Source: Pseudomonadota bacterium (GTDB lineage: Bacteria > Pseudomonadota > Gammaproteobacteria > Burkholderiales > Thiobacillaceae). Taken from it: DNA of 64,000 nucleotides. The notes beneath the pieces are model-generated. The model did no database searches. It saw nothing but the letters and a program-made list of their open reading frames with translations, and had not been told where the DNA came from. The translations under genes were made by a program, and so were the position numbers. Shown piece after piece: positions 20,499 to 32,429 of this stretch (the stretch's first letter is position 1; every line of letters starts with the position of its first letter). The stretch spans positions 1-64,000 of the forward strand of contig JAJZRU010000012.1 of NCBI GenBank assembly GCA_021802555.1, written 5' to 3'.

Positions 20499-21298
20499 AT
20501 GAAAATTCCGCCGCCGTCGGCGCGCGCCTGCGCACCGCGCGCGAGGCCCAGGGCCTGGCGATCGAGCAGGTTGCCGCGCGCCTGAGGCTCATGAAGCGCC
20601 AGGTCGCCGCCATGGAAAGCGGTGATTTCGCGGCTCTGGGTCAGCCGGTGTTTGCGCGCGGCTTCGTGCGCAATTACGCGAAAGTGCTTGGCCTGGACGC
20701 GCAAGACCTCATGGCGCAGATGCGCGAGGGGCCGGCCCAGGAGAGCCCGCCCCGCGCTGAATTGAATCCCTTGCCTGCGGTGCCGCGCCGGCGCGCATTG
20801 TGGTGGCTGGGAGGATTGGCGGCCGCAGTGCTGGTGGCCGCGCCGATAGCCTTGTATGCCTGGCTTACCAGCGACGAGGGAGCGCGCGATAAGCTCCGTG
20901 TGCGGACGGCGGCCGCGCCCCCGCAGGCTGTGATCGCTGCAGCCCCGCAGGAAAAGCCGCCCGCACAAGCCGCGCCGCTCGCGGCGCCGCAGGCGCCCGC
21001 CGCTTTTTCCGCAGTGCCGGCGGCCGTGCCGGGCGCCGGTGTGTCGCTGCGTTTCCGCGCCGATGCCTGGGTCGAGGTGCGCGATGCCCAAGGCAGGCTG
21101 ATGGCGCGCGGTCTGTACCACCCTGGACAGGAGATCGACTTGAAGCAAGGATTCCCTCTGCATTTCGTCATCGGGAACGCGGCCCAGGTGATGGTGCGCT
21201 ACGCCGGGCGCGCGCTGGATCTGAGCCCCTATCTTTCCGCCAAGGTCGCGCGCTTCAGCCTGGCCGCCGACGGCGCGGCGGCGGCGCAAAAGCCATGA
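20495..21298 (+). CDS. rodZ: Cytoskeleton protein RodZ
   Basis: Links MreB to the membrane and helps keep rod shape. It is 267 residues. An N-terminal Xre-type helix-turn-helix ([14 protein letters not shown] ... [23 protein letters not shown]) is followed by one membrane helix near residues 101-122, a Pro/Ala-rich linker and a C-terminal DUF4115 beta domain ([14 protein letters not shown]). It overlaps pilF and ispG by four bases on each side. Confidence 0.92.
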   Translation: MNENSAAVGARLRTAREAQGLAIEQVAARLRLMKRQVAAMESGDFAALGQPVFARGFVRNYAKVLGLDAQDLMAQMREGPAQESPPRAELNPLPAVPRRRALWWLGGLAAAVLVAAPIALYAWLTSDEGARDKLRVRTAAAPPQAVIAAAPQEKPPAQAAPLAAPQAPAAFSAVPAAVPGAGVSLRFRADAWVEVRDAQGRLMARGLYHPGQEIDLKQGFPLHFVIGNAAQVMVRYAGRALDLSPYLSAKVARFSLAADGAAAAQKP

Positions 21299-22530
21299 GC
21301 GCCGCGCTGCCGACGCGCCGGCCGACGCGCCTCGTGAGAGTGGGCGGCGTTGCCGTGGGCCACGGCATGCCCGTGGTGGTGCAATCCATGACCAACACCG
21401 ACACCGCCGATGTGGCGGCCACGGTGCGCCAGGTCAGGGAGTTGCACGACGCCGGCTCGGAGCTGGTGCGCGTGACGGTGAATACCCTGGAGGCGGCGCG
21501 TGCCGTGCCCCTCATACGCGAGACGCTGGCGCGCCAGGGGGCCGAGATTCCCCTCATCGGCGATTTTCATTTCAACGGCCACAAGCTCCTGGGCCAGGCG
21601 CCGGAATGCGCCGAGGCGCTCGCCAAGCTGCGCATCAACCCAGGCAACGTCGGACGCGGCGAGAAGCGCGACGAGCAGTTTGCCACCCTGATAGAGATCG
21701 CCTGCCGCTACGACAAGCCCGTGCGCATCGGCGTCAACTGGGGCAGCCTGGACCAGGAGCTGGCGGTTCGTATGATGGACGAAAACGCCCAGGCGGCCGC
21801 ACCCGAAGACGCCGATGTAGTGATGAAGCGCGCCATGGTGGCCTCCGCCCTGCAGTCCGCACAACGGGCGCAGGAACTGGGGCTGGGGGCGGATCGCATC
21901 GTGTTGTCCTGCAAGATGAGCCGTGTGCAGGATTTGATCGCGGTGTACCAGGATCTCGCGGCGCAATGCGACTATCCCCTGCATCTGGGCCTGACCGAAG
22001 CGGGCATGGGCACCAAGGGCATCGTCGCCTCGACGGCGGCGCTCGCGGTGCTGCTGCAGCAGGGCATCGGCGACACCATACGTATTTCCCTCACGCCCGA
22101 GCCGGGCGGCGCGCGCGCGCGCGAAGTGGTGGTGGCACAGGAGATTTTGCAGGCCATGGGCCTGCGCGCATTTACGCCCCAGGTCACCGCCTGCCCCGGC
22201 TGCGGGCGTACCACCTCGACGGTGTTCCAGGAACTGGCGCGCGACATCCAGACCTATCTGCGCGAGCAGATGCCCCAATGGCGCAAGTATTACCCCGGCG
22301 TGGAAAACCTGCGCGTCGCGGTGATGGGCTGCGTCGTCAACGGGCCGGGCGAATCCAAGCATGCCGACATCGGCATCTCGCTGCCCGGCAGCGGGGAAAC
22401 CCCGGTGGCCCCGGTGTTCGTCGACGGGCGGAAGACCGTCACGCTCAAAGGCCGCGACATCGCGCGCGAGTTCCAGGCCATCGTCGAGAACTATGTCAAG
22501 AACAAATACGCTCCCGGCCGGGGGGGCTGA
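21295..22530 (+). CDS. ispG: 4-Hydroxy-3-methylbut-2-enyl diphosphate synthase
   Basis: [4Fe-4S] enzyme of the MEP isoprenoid pathway. It is 411 residues. The TIM-barrel part starts at [12 protein letters not shown], and the C-terminal cluster domain has the cysteines of CPGCGRTT and GCVVNGPGE. The start overlaps the rodZ stop (ATGA). Confidence 0.96.
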   Translation: MSAALPTRRPTRLVRVGGVAVGHGMPVVVQSMTNTDTADVAATVRQVRELHDAGSELVRVTVNTLEAARAVPLIRETLARQGAEIPLIGDFHFNGHKLLGQAPECAEALAKLRINPGNVGRGEKRDEQFATLIEIACRYDKPVRIGVNWGSLDQELAVRMMDENAQAAAPEDADVVMKRAMVASALQSAQRAQELGLGADRIVLSCKMSRVQDLIAVYQDLAAQCDYPLHLGLTEAGMGTKGIVASTAALAVLLQQGIGDTIRISLTPEPGGARAREVVVAQEILQAMGLRAFTPQVTACPGCGRTTSTVFQELARDIQTYLREQMPQWRKYYPGVENLRVAVMGCVVNGPGESKHADIGISLPGSGETPVAPVFVDGRKTVTLKGRDIAREFQAIVENYVKNKYAPGRGG

Positions 22531-22547
22531 ATCCGTTTTTAGAGCCG

Positions 22548-23807
22548 ATGAGCGATAGTCTGCAGGCCGTGCGCGGCATGAACGATGCCCTCCCGCGGGA
22601 GGCGCAGCGCTGGGATTTTCTCGAGCAGGCGGTGCGTGCCTGGACAGCCAGCTATGGCTATCAGGCCATCCGCACGCCCATCTTGGAACACACTGGCTTG
22701 TTCAAACGCGCCATCGGCGAAGTGACCGACATCGTCGAGAAGGAAATGTACACCTTCCTCGACGAACTCAACGGCGAATCGCTCACCCTGCGCCCGGAGG
22801 GGACGGCGTCGTGCGTGCGTGCGGCGATCCAGCACAATTTGCTGTATGACGGCCCCAAGCGGTTGTGGTACATGGGGCCGATGTTCCGCCACGAGCGCCC
22901 GCAGAAAGGCCGCTACCGGCAGTTTCATCAAGTGGGCGTGGAGGCCTTCGGCTATGCCGACGCGGACTGCGATGCCGAATTGATCCTGATGGGGGCGGAC
23001 CTGTGGCGCCGCCTGGGCATCGAGCCGCGCCTGGAGATCAACACCCTGGGCGACGCGCAGGGCCGCCTGCGTCATCGCGAGCGTTTGATACGCTATTTCG
23101 AGGCCCATGCCGACGCCCTGGACGAGGATGCGCGGCGCCGCCTGCACAGCAATCCGCTGCGCATCCTCGATTCCAAGAACCCGGCCATGCAGGCGCTGAT
23201 CGAAGCCGCGCCCAAGCTGGCCGACGATCTGGACGAGGATTCGCTCAAGCACTTCGAAACCGTGCAGGCGCTGCTGCGCGCCGCCCATATCGCTTACGAA
23301 ATCAACACGCGCCTGGTGCGCGGCCTGGACTATTACAACCGCACGGTGTTCGAGTGGGTGACGGACAGCCTGGGGGCGCAGGGGACGATCTGCGCCGGCG
23401 GCCGCTATGACGGGCTGGTCTCCCAGCTGGGCGGGCGTCCCGCACCGGCGGCGGGTTTCGCCCTCGGGGTCGAACGCGTGCTGGCCCTGCTGGAGGCGCG
23501 CGGCGGCGTGCCTGCGGCGGCGGGGCCGCATGGCTATCTGGTGCACGTCGGCGAGCAGGCAGCGGCCTGGGCCTGGGAGATTGCCCCGCAACTGCGCGCC
23601 GCCGGGCTGGATATCGTTTACCATTGCGGCGGCGGCGGCTTCAAGTCGCAGATGAAGAAGGCCGACGCAAGCGGCGCACGCTACGCGATCATCGTCGGCG
23701 ACGACGAGGCGCAGAGCCGCGAGCTTACCCTCAAACCCCTGCGGGATGCGCGCGAGCAGGCGCGCCTGACGCCCGCTGCGGCCATTGCCCTGATGGAACA
23801 AGACTGA
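22548..23807 (+). CDS. hisS: Histidyl-tRNA synthetase
   Basis: Class II synthetase charging tRNA-His. It is 419 residues. Motif 2 ([19 protein letters not shown]), the His-specific loop [15 protein letters not shown] and motif 3 ([14 protein letters not shown]) are present, then a C-terminal anticodon domain. The ATG is used as start; longer frames upstream run through ispG and are shadows. The stop shares one base with the next start. Confidence 0.97.
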   Translation: MSDSLQAVRGMNDALPREAQRWDFLEQAVRAWTASYGYQAIRTPILEHTGLFKRAIGEVTDIVEKEMYTFLDELNGESLTLRPEGTASCVRAAIQHNLLYDGPKRLWYMGPMFRHERPQKGRYRQFHQVGVEAFGYADADCDAELILMGADLWRRLGIEPRLEINTLGDAQGRLRHRERLIRYFEAHADALDEDARRRLHSNPLRILDSKNPAMQALIEAAPKLADDLDEDSLKHFETVQALLRAAHIAYEINTRLVRGLDYYNRTVFEWVTDSLGAQGTICAGGRYDGLVSQLGGRPAPAAGFALGVERVLALLEARGGVPAAAGPHGYLVHVGEQAAAWAWEIAPQLRAAGLDIVYHCGGGGFKSQMKKADASGARYAIIVGDDEAQSRELTLKPLRDAREQARLTPAAAIALMEQD

Positions 23808-24448
23808 TGGCGACTTACGATCTGGAAGAACAGGAAAATCTGGAGATCCTCAAAGCCTGGTGGAAGCGCTGGGGCAATGCGGTGCTGCTGGCCGCTGCGC
23901 TGATCGCGGTGGCGGCCGCCGGCTGGCAATACTGGCAGCGCCACCTGGCGGCGCAGCGGGTGCAGGGCGCGGAGCTGTACGGCCAGTTCCTGCAGGCCGT
24001 GACGACGCAGAACGCGGCTCTCGTGCGTGAGACGGGAGGACGCCTGGTGGACAAGTTCGCGGATACGCCCTATGCCGCGCGCGCCGCGCTCATCCTCGGC
24101 AAATTCAACGTCGAGCGCGGCGACAACGCCAGCGCCGTGGCGCAGTTCAAGTGGGCGCTCGATCACACGCGCGAGCCGATCGTCAAAGACCTGGCGCGCT
24201 TGCGCCTGGCGGACTATTACCTGGAGCAGAAGCAGTACACGGAAGCGCTTGCCGGGCTGAACGCGCCGCACACGGACGCTTACGATGCCCGCTTCGAGGA
24301 CCTCAAAGGCGATGTGCTGCTGGCCCAGGGCAAGACGGCTGAGGCCAAGGCGGCCTATCAGGCTGCCTATGCCGGGTTGGCCAAGACCGATCCCCTGCGC
24401 GGGGTGGTGGGAGTGAAGCTGGATGCCCTGGGAGGGCCGGCGCAATGA
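23807..24448 (+). CDS. YfgM-family tetratricopeptide protein
   Basis: An inner-membrane anchored periplasmic protein of 213 residues. An acidic cytoplasmic N-terminus (ATYDLEEQENLEILKAWWKRWG) precedes one membrane helix (about residues 24-43), and the periplasmic part has TPR-like repeats. In E. coli the homologue works near the Sec translocon and periplasmic chaperones. It sits between hisS (TGATG overlap) and bamB (ATGA overlap), the conserved position. Confidence 0.9.
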   Translation: MATYDLEEQENLEILKAWWKRWGNAVLLAAALIAVAAAGWQYWQRHLAAQRVQGAELYGQFLQAVTTQNAALVRETGGRLVDKFADTPYAARAALILGKFNVERGDNASAVAQFKWALDHTREPIVKDLARLRLADYYLEQKQYTEALAGLNAPHTDAYDARFEDLKGDVLLAQGKTAEAKAAYQAAYAGLAKTDPLRGVVGVKLDALGGPAQ

Positions 24449-25590
24449 AGAAGCTGCTGCTTGCCCTCATGCTGCCCGCGCTGTTGGCGGGATGCAGCAC
24501 GGTGTCCGGCTGGTTCTCTTCCGCGCCCAAGCCGCTGCCTCCTGCGCCCCTGGTCGACTTCAAGCCTTCCGCCGAACTGGTGCGCGCGTTCAGCGTGGAC
24601 GCAGGCAGCCCGGGCTTTCATCGCTTGCAGGCTGCTGTGGTGCACGGCGTGCTCTACGTAGCGGGTGAGCGCGGCCGGGTGGCGGCCTACGGGGTGCTGG
24701 ATTCCAAGCGCCTGTGGGAAAGCGACATCGGCACCGGCATCGTCGCCGGCGTGGGAGCCGGAGAAGGGCTGGTAGTGGTGGGCGCCGCCCAGGCTGGGGT
24801 TGAAGCGCTGAGTGCGGCCAACGGAGCCAAGGCGTGGAGCGTGACCCTGGCAAGCGACGTGGCGGGTGCGCCTCTGGTGGCCGGTGGCGTCGTCCTGGTG
24901 CGCACCAGCGACGGCAGCATCTACGGCCTCTCGGCCAAGGACGGCAAGCAGCAATGGCTCTATACGAGGCAGCTGCCCAGCCTTACGCTGCAGGGCTCGG
25001 GCGGCATGAGCGTCAAGGACGGCATGCTCTATGCCGGCTACCCCGGCGGGCGTCTGGTCGCCCTCTCGGTCGCCAATGGCGCGCAGCTCTGGGATGCGAC
25101 GGTCGCCGTGCCGCGCGGAGCCACGGAGCTGGAGCGTCTCACCGACGTGGTCGGTCCGCCGGCTGTGAATGCAGCGCAGGTATGCGCGGTGGCTTACCAG
25201 GGGCGCGTGGCCTGTTTCGACCGCACCAGCGGCAATCTGCTGTGGGCGCGCGACACTTCCAGCGAAACCGGCCTCGCCATGGACGGCGCCAACGTGTACG
25301 TGACCGATACCTCCGACGCCGTCACCGCTTATGCGGCCGACAGCGGGCGCATCGTCTGGAAGCAGGATGCCCTGGCGCGGCGCGGGGTCAGCGCGCCGCT
25401 GGCCTATGCCGCTACGGTGATCGTCGGCGACAGCGAGGGGTATGTGCACGTCCTCTCCGCCCAGGACGGCTCTTTTCTGGCGCGCCGGCAGGCGCCCGGC
25501 GGCGCCGTCATCGGCCGGCCTTTCGACATCGGCCCGGGCATTGCGGTGGAAACCGCCAAGGGCGAGGTTACGGCCTTCCGCCTGAAGTGA
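24445..25590 (+). CDS. bamB: Outer membrane assembly lipoprotein BamB
   Basis: Subunit of the BAM complex inserting beta-barrel proteins. It is 381 residues with a lipoprotein signal peptide (LLAGC, acylated Cys near residue 17) and eight PQQ/beta-propeller repeats, seen as recurring segments such as [19 protein letters not shown] and GNLLWARD. The start overlaps the preceding stop by four bases; der follows after one base. Confidence 0.95.
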   Translation: MKKLLLALMLPALLAGCSTVSGWFSSAPKPLPPAPLVDFKPSAELVRAFSVDAGSPGFHRLQAAVVHGVLYVAGERGRVAAYGVLDSKRLWESDIGTGIVAGVGAGEGLVVVGAAQAGVEALSAANGAKAWSVTLASDVAGAPLVAGGVVLVRTSDGSIYGLSAKDGKQQWLYTRQLPSLTLQGSGGMSVKDGMLYAGYPGGRLVALSVANGAQLWDATVAVPRGATELERLTDVVGPPAVNAAQVCAVAYQGRVACFDRTSGNLLWARDTSSETGLAMDGANVYVTDTSDAVTAYAADSGRIVWKQDALARRGVSAPLAYAATVIVGDSEGYVHVLSAQDGSFLARRQAPGGAVIGRPFDIGPGIAVETAKGEVTAFRLK

Positions 25591-25591
25591 C

Positions 25592-27016
25592 ATGCTGCCA
25601 ACCCTGGTCCTGGTGGGCCGCCCCAATGTTGGCAAGTCCACGCTGTTCAATCGCCTAACGCAAAGCCGCGCCGCACTGGTGCACGATATGCCCGGATTGA
25701 CCCGGGATCGCCATTACGGCCGCGGGCGCACGGGCGATAAGGCCTATCTGGTGGTGGATACCGGGGGCCTGGAGCCGGTGGCGAAGGAGGGCATCCTGCA
25801 CGAGATGGCGCGCCAGACGCAGCAGGCCATCGACGAAGCCGATGTGGTGGTCTTCCTGGTGGACGGCCGCCAGGGGCTGGCGCCGCAGGACCGGGTGATC
25901 GCGGAACGCCTGCGGCGCGCGCACTGCCCGGTGCTGCTGGCCGTCAACAAGACCGAGGGGATGAATCCGGCGCTCGCGGCGGCCGAATTTCACGAGCTCG
26001 GCCTGGGCGAGCCCCGAGCCATTTCGGCCGCGCACGGCGAGGGAATCAGGGCCCTGGCGGAAGAAGCCTTGGCGCCTTTCCCGGCCCCGGAGCCGGAGGC
26101 GGACACGGCCGCGGCGCGCCCCAAGATCGCCATCGTGGGGCGCCCCAACGTTGGCAAATCCACCCTGGTGAACAGCCTGCTGGGGGAGGAGCGCGTCATC
26201 GCCTTCGACGAGCCGGGCACCACGCGCGATGCCATCCATGTGGATTTCGAGCGCAACGGCCGCGCCTATACCCTCATCGACACCGCCGGGGTGCGGCGCC
26301 GGGGCAAGATATTCGAGGCAGTGGAAAAATTCTCCGTGGTCAAGACCCTGCAGGCCATCGACGAGGCCAACGTGTGCGTGCTGGTGCTCGACGCGCAGGG
26401 GGAAATCTCCGAGCAGGATGCCCATCTGGCGGGCCATGTCCTGGAGACCGGGCGCGCCCTGGTGGTGGCGGTGAACAAGTGGGACGGCCTGGACGACTAT
26501 CGGCGCGACAGCGTCAAGCGCGAACTGGCGCGCAAGCTGCAGTTTCTCTCCTTTGCGCGCTTCCATTACATCTCGGCGTTGAAAGGCCAGGGGCTTGCGC
26601 CCCTGCTCAAGGACGTTGATGCCGCCTACGCGGCGGCGTTTGCCAAGCTGTCGACGCCGCGCCTGACGCGCGCCCTGCTGGCGGCGACCGCGCGCCATGC
26701 GCCGCCCAAAACCGGTTTGTTCCGCCCCAAGCTGCGCTATGCCCATCAGGGCGGGCGCAATCCTCCGGTCATCGTCATCCACGGCAATGCCCTGGGCAAC
26801 GTGCAGAGCGACTACCGGCGCTATCTGGAAAACACTTTTCGAGAGACCTTCGAGCTTGCCGGGACGCCTCTGCGCATAGAATTCCATGAAGGGCGCAATC
26901 CTTATGAGGAGAAAAAATCCCGGCCGCTCAGCGAAAGGGAGAAAAACCGCATTCGCCGCGAAAAGCGCTTCCGCCGCCGTACCTATGGCGCCGAAACCAA
27001 GGGCGCCAAGGCATGA
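25592..27016 (+). CDS. der: Ribosome-assembly GTPase Der (EngA)
   Basis: Double-GTPase needed for 50S subunit maturation. It is 474 residues. Two G domains each have a P-loop GRPNVGKST (near residues 9-17 and 182-190) and their own G3/G4 motifs (DTGG with NKTE; DTAG with NKWD). A C-terminal KH-like domain and a basic tail rich in Arg and Lys follow. It is the last gene of the ndk-der cluster. Confidence 0.97.
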   Translation: MLPTLVLVGRPNVGKSTLFNRLTQSRAALVHDMPGLTRDRHYGRGRTGDKAYLVVDTGGLEPVAKEGILHEMARQTQQAIDEADVVVFLVDGRQGLAPQDRVIAERLRRAHCPVLLAVNKTEGMNPALAAAEFHELGLGEPRAISAAHGEGIRALAEEALAPFPAPEPEADTAAARPKIAIVGRPNVGKSTLVNSLLGEERVIAFDEPGTTRDAIHVDFERNGRAYTLIDTAGVRRRGKIFEAVEKFSVVKTLQAIDEANVCVLVLDAQGEISEQDAHLAGHVLETGRALVVAVNKWDGLDDYRRDSVKRELARKLQFLSFARFHYISALKGQGLAPLLKDVDAAYAAAFAKLSTPRLTRALLAATARHAPPKTGLFRPKLRYAHQGGRNPPVIVIHGNALGNVQSDYRRYLENTFRETFELAGTPLRIEFHEGRNPYEEKKSRPLSEREKNRIRREKRFRRRTYGAETKGAKA

Positions 27017-27046
27017 AGGCGCTGCGCACCGAGGGGTGCGGCGTAA

Positions 27047-27063
27047 TGCACCATCATGGTGCC
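27047..27063 (+). promoter_or_regulatory. NtrC-binding site upstream of glnA
   Basis: TGCACCATCATGGTGCC contains the perfect dyad GCACCAT-C-ATGGTGC, matching the classical NtrC consensus TGCACC-N5-GGTGCA at all but the last base. It lies about 115 bases upstream of the candidate sigma-54 promoter, a usual enhancer distance. Confidence 0.75.
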
Positions 27064-27077
27064 ATTGCGGAAATTGA

Positions 27078-27094
27078 TGCACCGGAGCGAAGCA
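27078..27094 (+). promoter_or_regulatory. Second, weaker NtrC half-site
   Basis: TGCACCGGAGCGAAGCA keeps the left half TGCACC and ends GCA. Its centre is 31 bases (about three helical turns) from the strong site, the spacing expected for cooperative NtrC dimers. Confidence 0.5.
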
Positions 27095-27156
27095 TGTTCC
27101 GATACCTGCGGCGAAGGGGCGCTTGTGGCACAATGTGCGGGCTTGTGTTTTATGGA

Positions 27157-27172
27157 TGGTATGTTTTCTGCT
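27157..27172 (+). promoter_or_regulatory. Candidate sigma-54 (-24/-12) promoter of glnA
   Basis: TGGTATGTTTTCTGCT keeps GG and GC ten bases apart, as in the consensus TGGCACG-N4-TTGC, with substitutions in the CAC and first T positions. A start near 27184 would give a 62-base leader. A better-looking TGGCAC at 27126 lacks GC at the right spacing. Confidence 0.5.
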
Positions 27173-27245
27173 TTACGCCCAAAGCGCTTTAGCGTGATGC
27201 CCGCTTTTCACTAACTCTGTTTATCTTTAGATTGGAGATTGCACC

Positions 27246-28655
27246 ATGGCGGTGGCCGACGTTTTGAAAATGATCAAGGACAGCGAAGCCAAATTCGTTG
27301 ACCTGCGTTTTACTGACACCCGCGGCAAGGAACAGCATGTGACCATCCCGTCGCGCATCGTCGATGCGCCCTGGTTCGAGAACGGCCACCCTTTCGACGG
27401 TTCGTCGATCGCCGGATGGAAAGGCATTCAGGCGTCCGACATGCTGCTCAAGGCCGATCCGGTCACCGCCTTCGTCGACCCCTTCTTTGACGAATCCACG
27501 GTGGTGCTCACCTGTGACGTGATCGAGCCCTCGGACGGCAAGGGCTACGACCGCGATCCCCGCTCCGTGGCCAAGCGCGCGGAGGCTTATCTCAGATCCA
27601 CGGGCATTGCCGACGCTGCGTACTTCGGCCCCGAGCCGGAGTTCTTCGTTTTCGACTCCGTGACTTGGCACGACGACATGTCGGGGTCGTCCGTCAAGAT
27701 CGAGTCGGAGGAAGCCGCATGGTCTTCCGCCGAGAAATTCGAAGGCGGCAACATGGGTCATCGCCCCGGCATCAAGGGCGGCTATTTCCCCGTGCCCCCG
27801 GTCGATTCCCTACAGGACATCCGCGCCGCCATGGTGCTGGCCCTGGAAGAGATCGGCGTGCCGGTGGAAGTGTTCCACCACGAGGTGGCCACGGCCGGCC
27901 AATGCGAAATCGGCACGCTCTTCAACACCCTGACGCGGCGCGCGGACTGGACCCAGGTGCTGAAATACGTGGTGCACAACGTGGCCCACGCCTACGGCAA
28001 GACCGCCACCTTCATGCCCAAGCCCATCGTCGGCGACAACGGCTCCGGCATGCACTGCCACCAGTCGTTGTGGAAGGACGGCAAGAATTTGTTCGCCGGC
28101 AACGGCTATGCCGGCCTGTCCGAGACCTGCCTGCACTACATCGGCGGCATCATCAAGCATGCCAAGGCCCTCAACGCCATCACCAACCCCGGCACCAACT
28201 CCTACAAGCGCCTGGTGCCCGGTTTCGAAGCGCCCGTGATGCTGGCCTACTCCAGCCGCAACCGCTCCGCCTCGATCCGCATCCCCATTGCCGCGTCCGA
28301 GAAGGCGCGCCGCATCGAGGTGCGGTTCCCCGATCCGCTCGCCAACCCCTATCTGGCGTTCTCCGCCATGATGATGGCCGGCCTGGACGGCATCCAGAAC
28401 AAGATCCACCCCGGCGATCCGGCCGACAAGAACCTGTACGACCTGCCGCCCGAAGAGGAAGCCTCCATTCCCAAGGTATGCCACAGCCTGGAGATGGCAC
28501 TCGATCATCTGGACAAGGATCGGGAGTTCCTCACCCGCGGCGGCGTGTTCTCCAACGACATGCTCGATGCCTACATCGAACTGAAGATGGAGGAAGTGAC
28601 GCGTTTCCGGATGACTACCCACCCGGTGGAATTCGCCATGTACTACTCCCTCTGA
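27246..28655 (+). CDS. glnA: Glutamine synthetase type I
   Basis: ATP-dependent amidation of glutamate, the main ammonium-assimilating step. It is 469 residues, the GSI-beta size. Motifs include [12 protein letters not shown], the metal-site segment [25 protein letters not shown] and the adenylylation-site segment [10 protein letters not shown], whose Tyr (near residue 397) is modified by GlnE in known members. Upstream are NtrC sites and a sigma-54-like promoter; an intrinsic terminator follows. Confidence 0.98.
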   Translation: MAVADVLKMIKDSEAKFVDLRFTDTRGKEQHVTIPSRIVDAPWFENGHPFDGSSIAGWKGIQASDMLLKADPVTAFVDPFFDESTVVLTCDVIEPSDGKGYDRDPRSVAKRAEAYLRSTGIADAAYFGPEPEFFVFDSVTWHDDMSGSSVKIESEEAAWSSAEKFEGGNMGHRPGIKGGYFPVPPVDSLQDIRAAMVLALEEIGVPVEVFHHEVATAGQCEIGTLFNTLTRRADWTQVLKYVVHNVAHAYGKTATFMPKPIVGDNGSGMHCHQSLWKDGKNLFAGNGYAGLSETCLHYIGGIIKHAKALNAITNPGTNSYKRLVPGFEAPVMLAYSSRNRSASIRIPIAASEKARRIEVRFPDPLANPYLAFSAMMMAGLDGIQNKIHPGDPADKNLYDLPPEEEASIPKVCHSLEMALDHLDKDREFLTRGGVFSNDMLDAYIELKMEEVTRFRMTTHPVEFAMYYSL

Positions 28656-28695
28656 TTCGGGAGGGCCGGCGCCATGCCGGCCGGTGCGCAGCAGG

Positions 28696-28724
28696 GGCGG
28701 CCGTTATGGCCGCCTTATGTTTTT
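28696..28724 (+). terminator. Intrinsic terminator of glnA
   Basis: GGCGGCC-GTTAT-GGCCGCC forms a perfect seven-base stem followed by TTATGTTTTT. A second hairpin, GGCCGGC/GCCGGCC around GCCAT, lies just upstream. Confidence 0.8.
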
Positions 28725-28793
28725 CGGGCTCTAAAAAAATTCCTGCGGGAACCGTAGAATGGGGCAAAGGCCGCCTCATGAACCCGACTTCCT

Positions 28794-28921
28794 CACCGCA
28801 GAGACACGGAGAAATACAAGGGACCAACAAGTTGCCGGCCCTTTGTCCCCCGCCCAACGGGCGGTCGGCGGTTGCGGTGCAACTCTTTGTTTTTTCTCCC
28901 ATGCCTCTGCGCCCTGTGGTG
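28794..28921. repeat. Imperfect inverted-repeat element (MITE-like)
   Basis: The left end CACCGCAGAGACACGGAGAA is mirrored, with a few mismatches, by the right end TTCTCCCATGCCTCTGCGCC followed by CTGTGGTG. The roughly 128-base unit carries an internal hairpin CCGCC/GGCGG. Sequences with such CGCAGAGACACGGAG ends are often seen dispersed between genes in environmental proteobacteria. It holds no plausible gene. Confidence 0.5.
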
Positions 28922-28938
28922 CGAATGCGGTTTTCAGG

Positions 28939-29415
28939 ATGAAACGTCTTCTGGCGATGCTGCTATTGTCCGCGCTTGCGCCGCTGCCGGCGCGCGCGGA
29001 AATCTACAAGTACGTGGACGCCAACGGCAACGTCACGTTCACCGACGTGCCGCGCAAGGGCGAGAAGGCGGCCAAGGTTTACGATCTTCCGGCCGGGCCG
29101 CTCGACGCCGCGCGCCCCAAAGAGGTGCGCAAGCGCGCCGCGGGGTACGGCCCGGCCAATTTTCCGCGCATCAGTCCGGCGGCTCAACGCAAGCGCGACG
29201 ACCTGCGCATGAGAATTCTCGACGACGAGCTGGCGCGCGAGCGCAAGGATCTCGCCCAGGCGCGCGCGTCGCTGGCCCGGGCGCAGCATCCCTTGCCGGG
29301 CGAGCAGGCTACCAGTCCCTCGTTCCTCGCGCGCTTGAAGCGGCTGCGGGACGCCGTAAACAGGCATCAGCAAAATATCGGCGCCATCCAGCAGGAAATC
29401 AGCCTCGTGCGTTGA
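28939..29415 (+). CDS. DUF4124-domain exported protein
   Basis: 158 residues: a signal peptide of about 20 residues (LLLSALAPLPARA) then the DUF4124 motif EIYKYVDANGNVTFTDVPRKG. The second half is helical and charged (ELARERKDLAQARASLARA), a probable short coiled coil. Found between glnA and ntrB in many betaproteobacteria; the function is unknown. The longer frame starting upstream crosses the repeat element and is not used. Confidence 0.85.
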   Translation: MKRLLAMLLLSALAPLPARAEIYKYVDANGNVTFTDVPRKGEKAAKVYDLPAGPLDAARPKEVRKRAAGYGPANFPRISPAAQRKRDDLRMRILDDELARERKDLAQARASLARAQHPLPGEQATSPSFLARLKRLRDAVNRHQQNIGAIQQEISLVR

Positions 29416-29516
29416 AGAGCCGCGACCCCGCACCTCTTGTCCGCGTGCCTTCGCGGTGTGCGGCGGCGTACCTGGCACAATCACTGCTTTGCATCGGGGG
29501 ATGCTAAGGTCAAATC

Positions 29517-30571
29517 ATGAATCTCGCCTCTCCACCCACGCGCATATCCGCCGCCCTGGATAACCTGGCGACGGGCGTGCTGATCATCGATCCGGCCGGC
29601 GTGGTGGACTATCTCAACGCTGCGGCCGAGAGCCTGCTGGGCGTGTCGGGGGCGCTGCTCGTCGGCGAGAACAGCGCGCTGCTGTTCGAGCGCAGCCCGG
29701 AACTCATGGCAGCCCTGGGCAATGCCCGCAGCAGCCGCGAGACGGTCACCGAGCACGACATGGAAATCACCCTGCCCGGCCATACCCCGGTGCGGGCAAG
29801 CTGCACCCTGTCCTACGTCGAGGGCGTGCTGGAGGGCTGGGTGCTCGAAATGCGGCCGGTGGACGCGCAACTGCGCATCGCGCGCCATGAGCAGATACGC
29901 CTGCAGCAGGAAGCCAGCCGCGAGCTGCTGCGCAACCTGGCGCATGAAATCAAAAACCCGCTCGGCGGCATCCGCGGCGCCGCGCAGCTGCTCGAGCGCG
30001 AGCTGCCGCGCGAATCCCTCAAGGATTACACCCAGGTCATCATCAAGGAATCGGACCGCCTGCAGTCGCTCATGGAACGCCTGCTCACGCCGCGCCGCCA
30101 GCCGCATTTTTCGGCGGTCAACGTCCATGAAGTCCTGGAGCGCGTGCGCAGCCTGCTGCTCGCCGAGACGCCCGAGGGCATCGTCATCCAGCGCGACTAC
30201 GACCTGAGCCTGCCGGAGATCGAGGCCGATGCGGAGCAGCTCATCCAGGCGGCATTGAACATCGCGCGCAATGCCGTGCAGGCCATGCACGGCCAGGGCA
30301 GGGTGATCTTCCGCACGCGCGTGGCGCGCCAGATGCTTCTGGGCAGCCGGCGCCTGAAGCTCGCCGTGCGGGTGGACATCGTCGACGACGGCCCGGGCAT
30401 CCCCGAGGCCATCCGCGAGCAGATATTCTTCCCGCTGGTTTCCGGCCGCGAAGGCGGCAGCGGCCTGGGCCTGCCGCTGGCGCAGACCCTGGTGGCGCAG
30501 AATTACGGCATGATCGAATGCGAATCGGAGCCCGGCAATACGGTGTTTTCCATCTACCTTCCCCTGCAAGC

Positions 30572-30575
<4 letters not shown>
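29517..30575 (+). CDS. ntrB: Nitrogen regulation sensor kinase NtrB
   Basis: Cytosolic histidine kinase/phosphatase controlling NtrC under PII control. It is 352 residues: a PAS domain (about 10-115), then the H-box LAHEIKNPLGG with His143, and an ATPase domain with N box (ALNIARNAVQA), DDGPGIP and GGSGLGLPLAQ. No membrane segment is present. The stop overlaps the ntrC ATG by four bases. Confidence 0.95.
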
Positions 30576-31990
<1,415 letters not shown>

Positions 31991-32053
31991 GCGGGGCGGG
32001 TTTGGCCGGCACGGAGGAGGCCGCCCTTTCCGGTAGGATATGCAAACGGTGTT

Positions 32054-32072
32054 GACAATGATTCTTATTTGT
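32054..32072 (+). promoter_or_regulatory. Candidate Fur box upstream of bfd
   Basis: GACAATGATTCTTATTTGT resembles the 19-base Fur consensus (about 12 matches by eye), lies 40 bases before bfd and stands out as AT-rich in GC-rich DNA. Iron-controlled bfd-bfr expression would be normal. Confidence 0.5.
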
Positions 32073-32111
32073 ATAAACTGGCTGCATGGAATTTTTCACG
32101 CGGGCCGGCTC

Positions 32112-32306
32112 ATGTACGTCTGTCTTTGCAAAGGGGTAAGCGACAAGGAAATCCGCCGGGCGGTGAGCGCGGGGCATTGCTCGCTGGCGGCACTGAGGCA
32201 GGAGCTGGGCGTGGCGGCGCAATGCGGCAAGTGCGCCCGCTGCGCGCGTGAGGTGCTGCGCGACGCCTTGCGGGAAGATCGCACCCGCAATCTGCTGGCG
32301 GCCTGA
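32112..32306 (+). CDS. bfd: Bacterioferritin-associated ferredoxin
   Basis: Small [2Fe-2S] protein, 64 residues, that in the known family reduces the heme of bacterioferritin to release iron. The Cys pattern is C4-x-C6 ... C38-xx-C41, the Bfd arrangement, with extra C23 and C44. I chose the ATG giving MYVCLCKG; the upstream extension is not conserved in type. It is followed by bfr, its partner. Confidence 0.92.
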   Translation: MYVCLCKGVSDKEIRRAVSAGHCSLAALRQELGVAAQCGKCARCAREVLRDALREDRTRNLLAA

Positions 32307-32429
32307 GCGGAGCCCCTTGATCCGCAAGGGCGCTGGCTATAATCCAGCGCAGGGCTCATGCATCCGCGGGCGGCAGCGGCATGGCCAAAGCCGCTCGCGC
32401 ATGGCCTTTTCCCCTGCCAGGAGACACGC

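Noticed and set aside
21606-23807. A longer version of hisS starting inside ispG
   Set aside because: The extension is read out of frame through ispG; the canonical HisRS start is at 22548.
27126-27142. Sigma-54 promoter at TGGCAC-AATGTGC
   Set aside because: The GG and GC are eight or twelve bases apart instead of ten; the element at 27157 has the right spacing.
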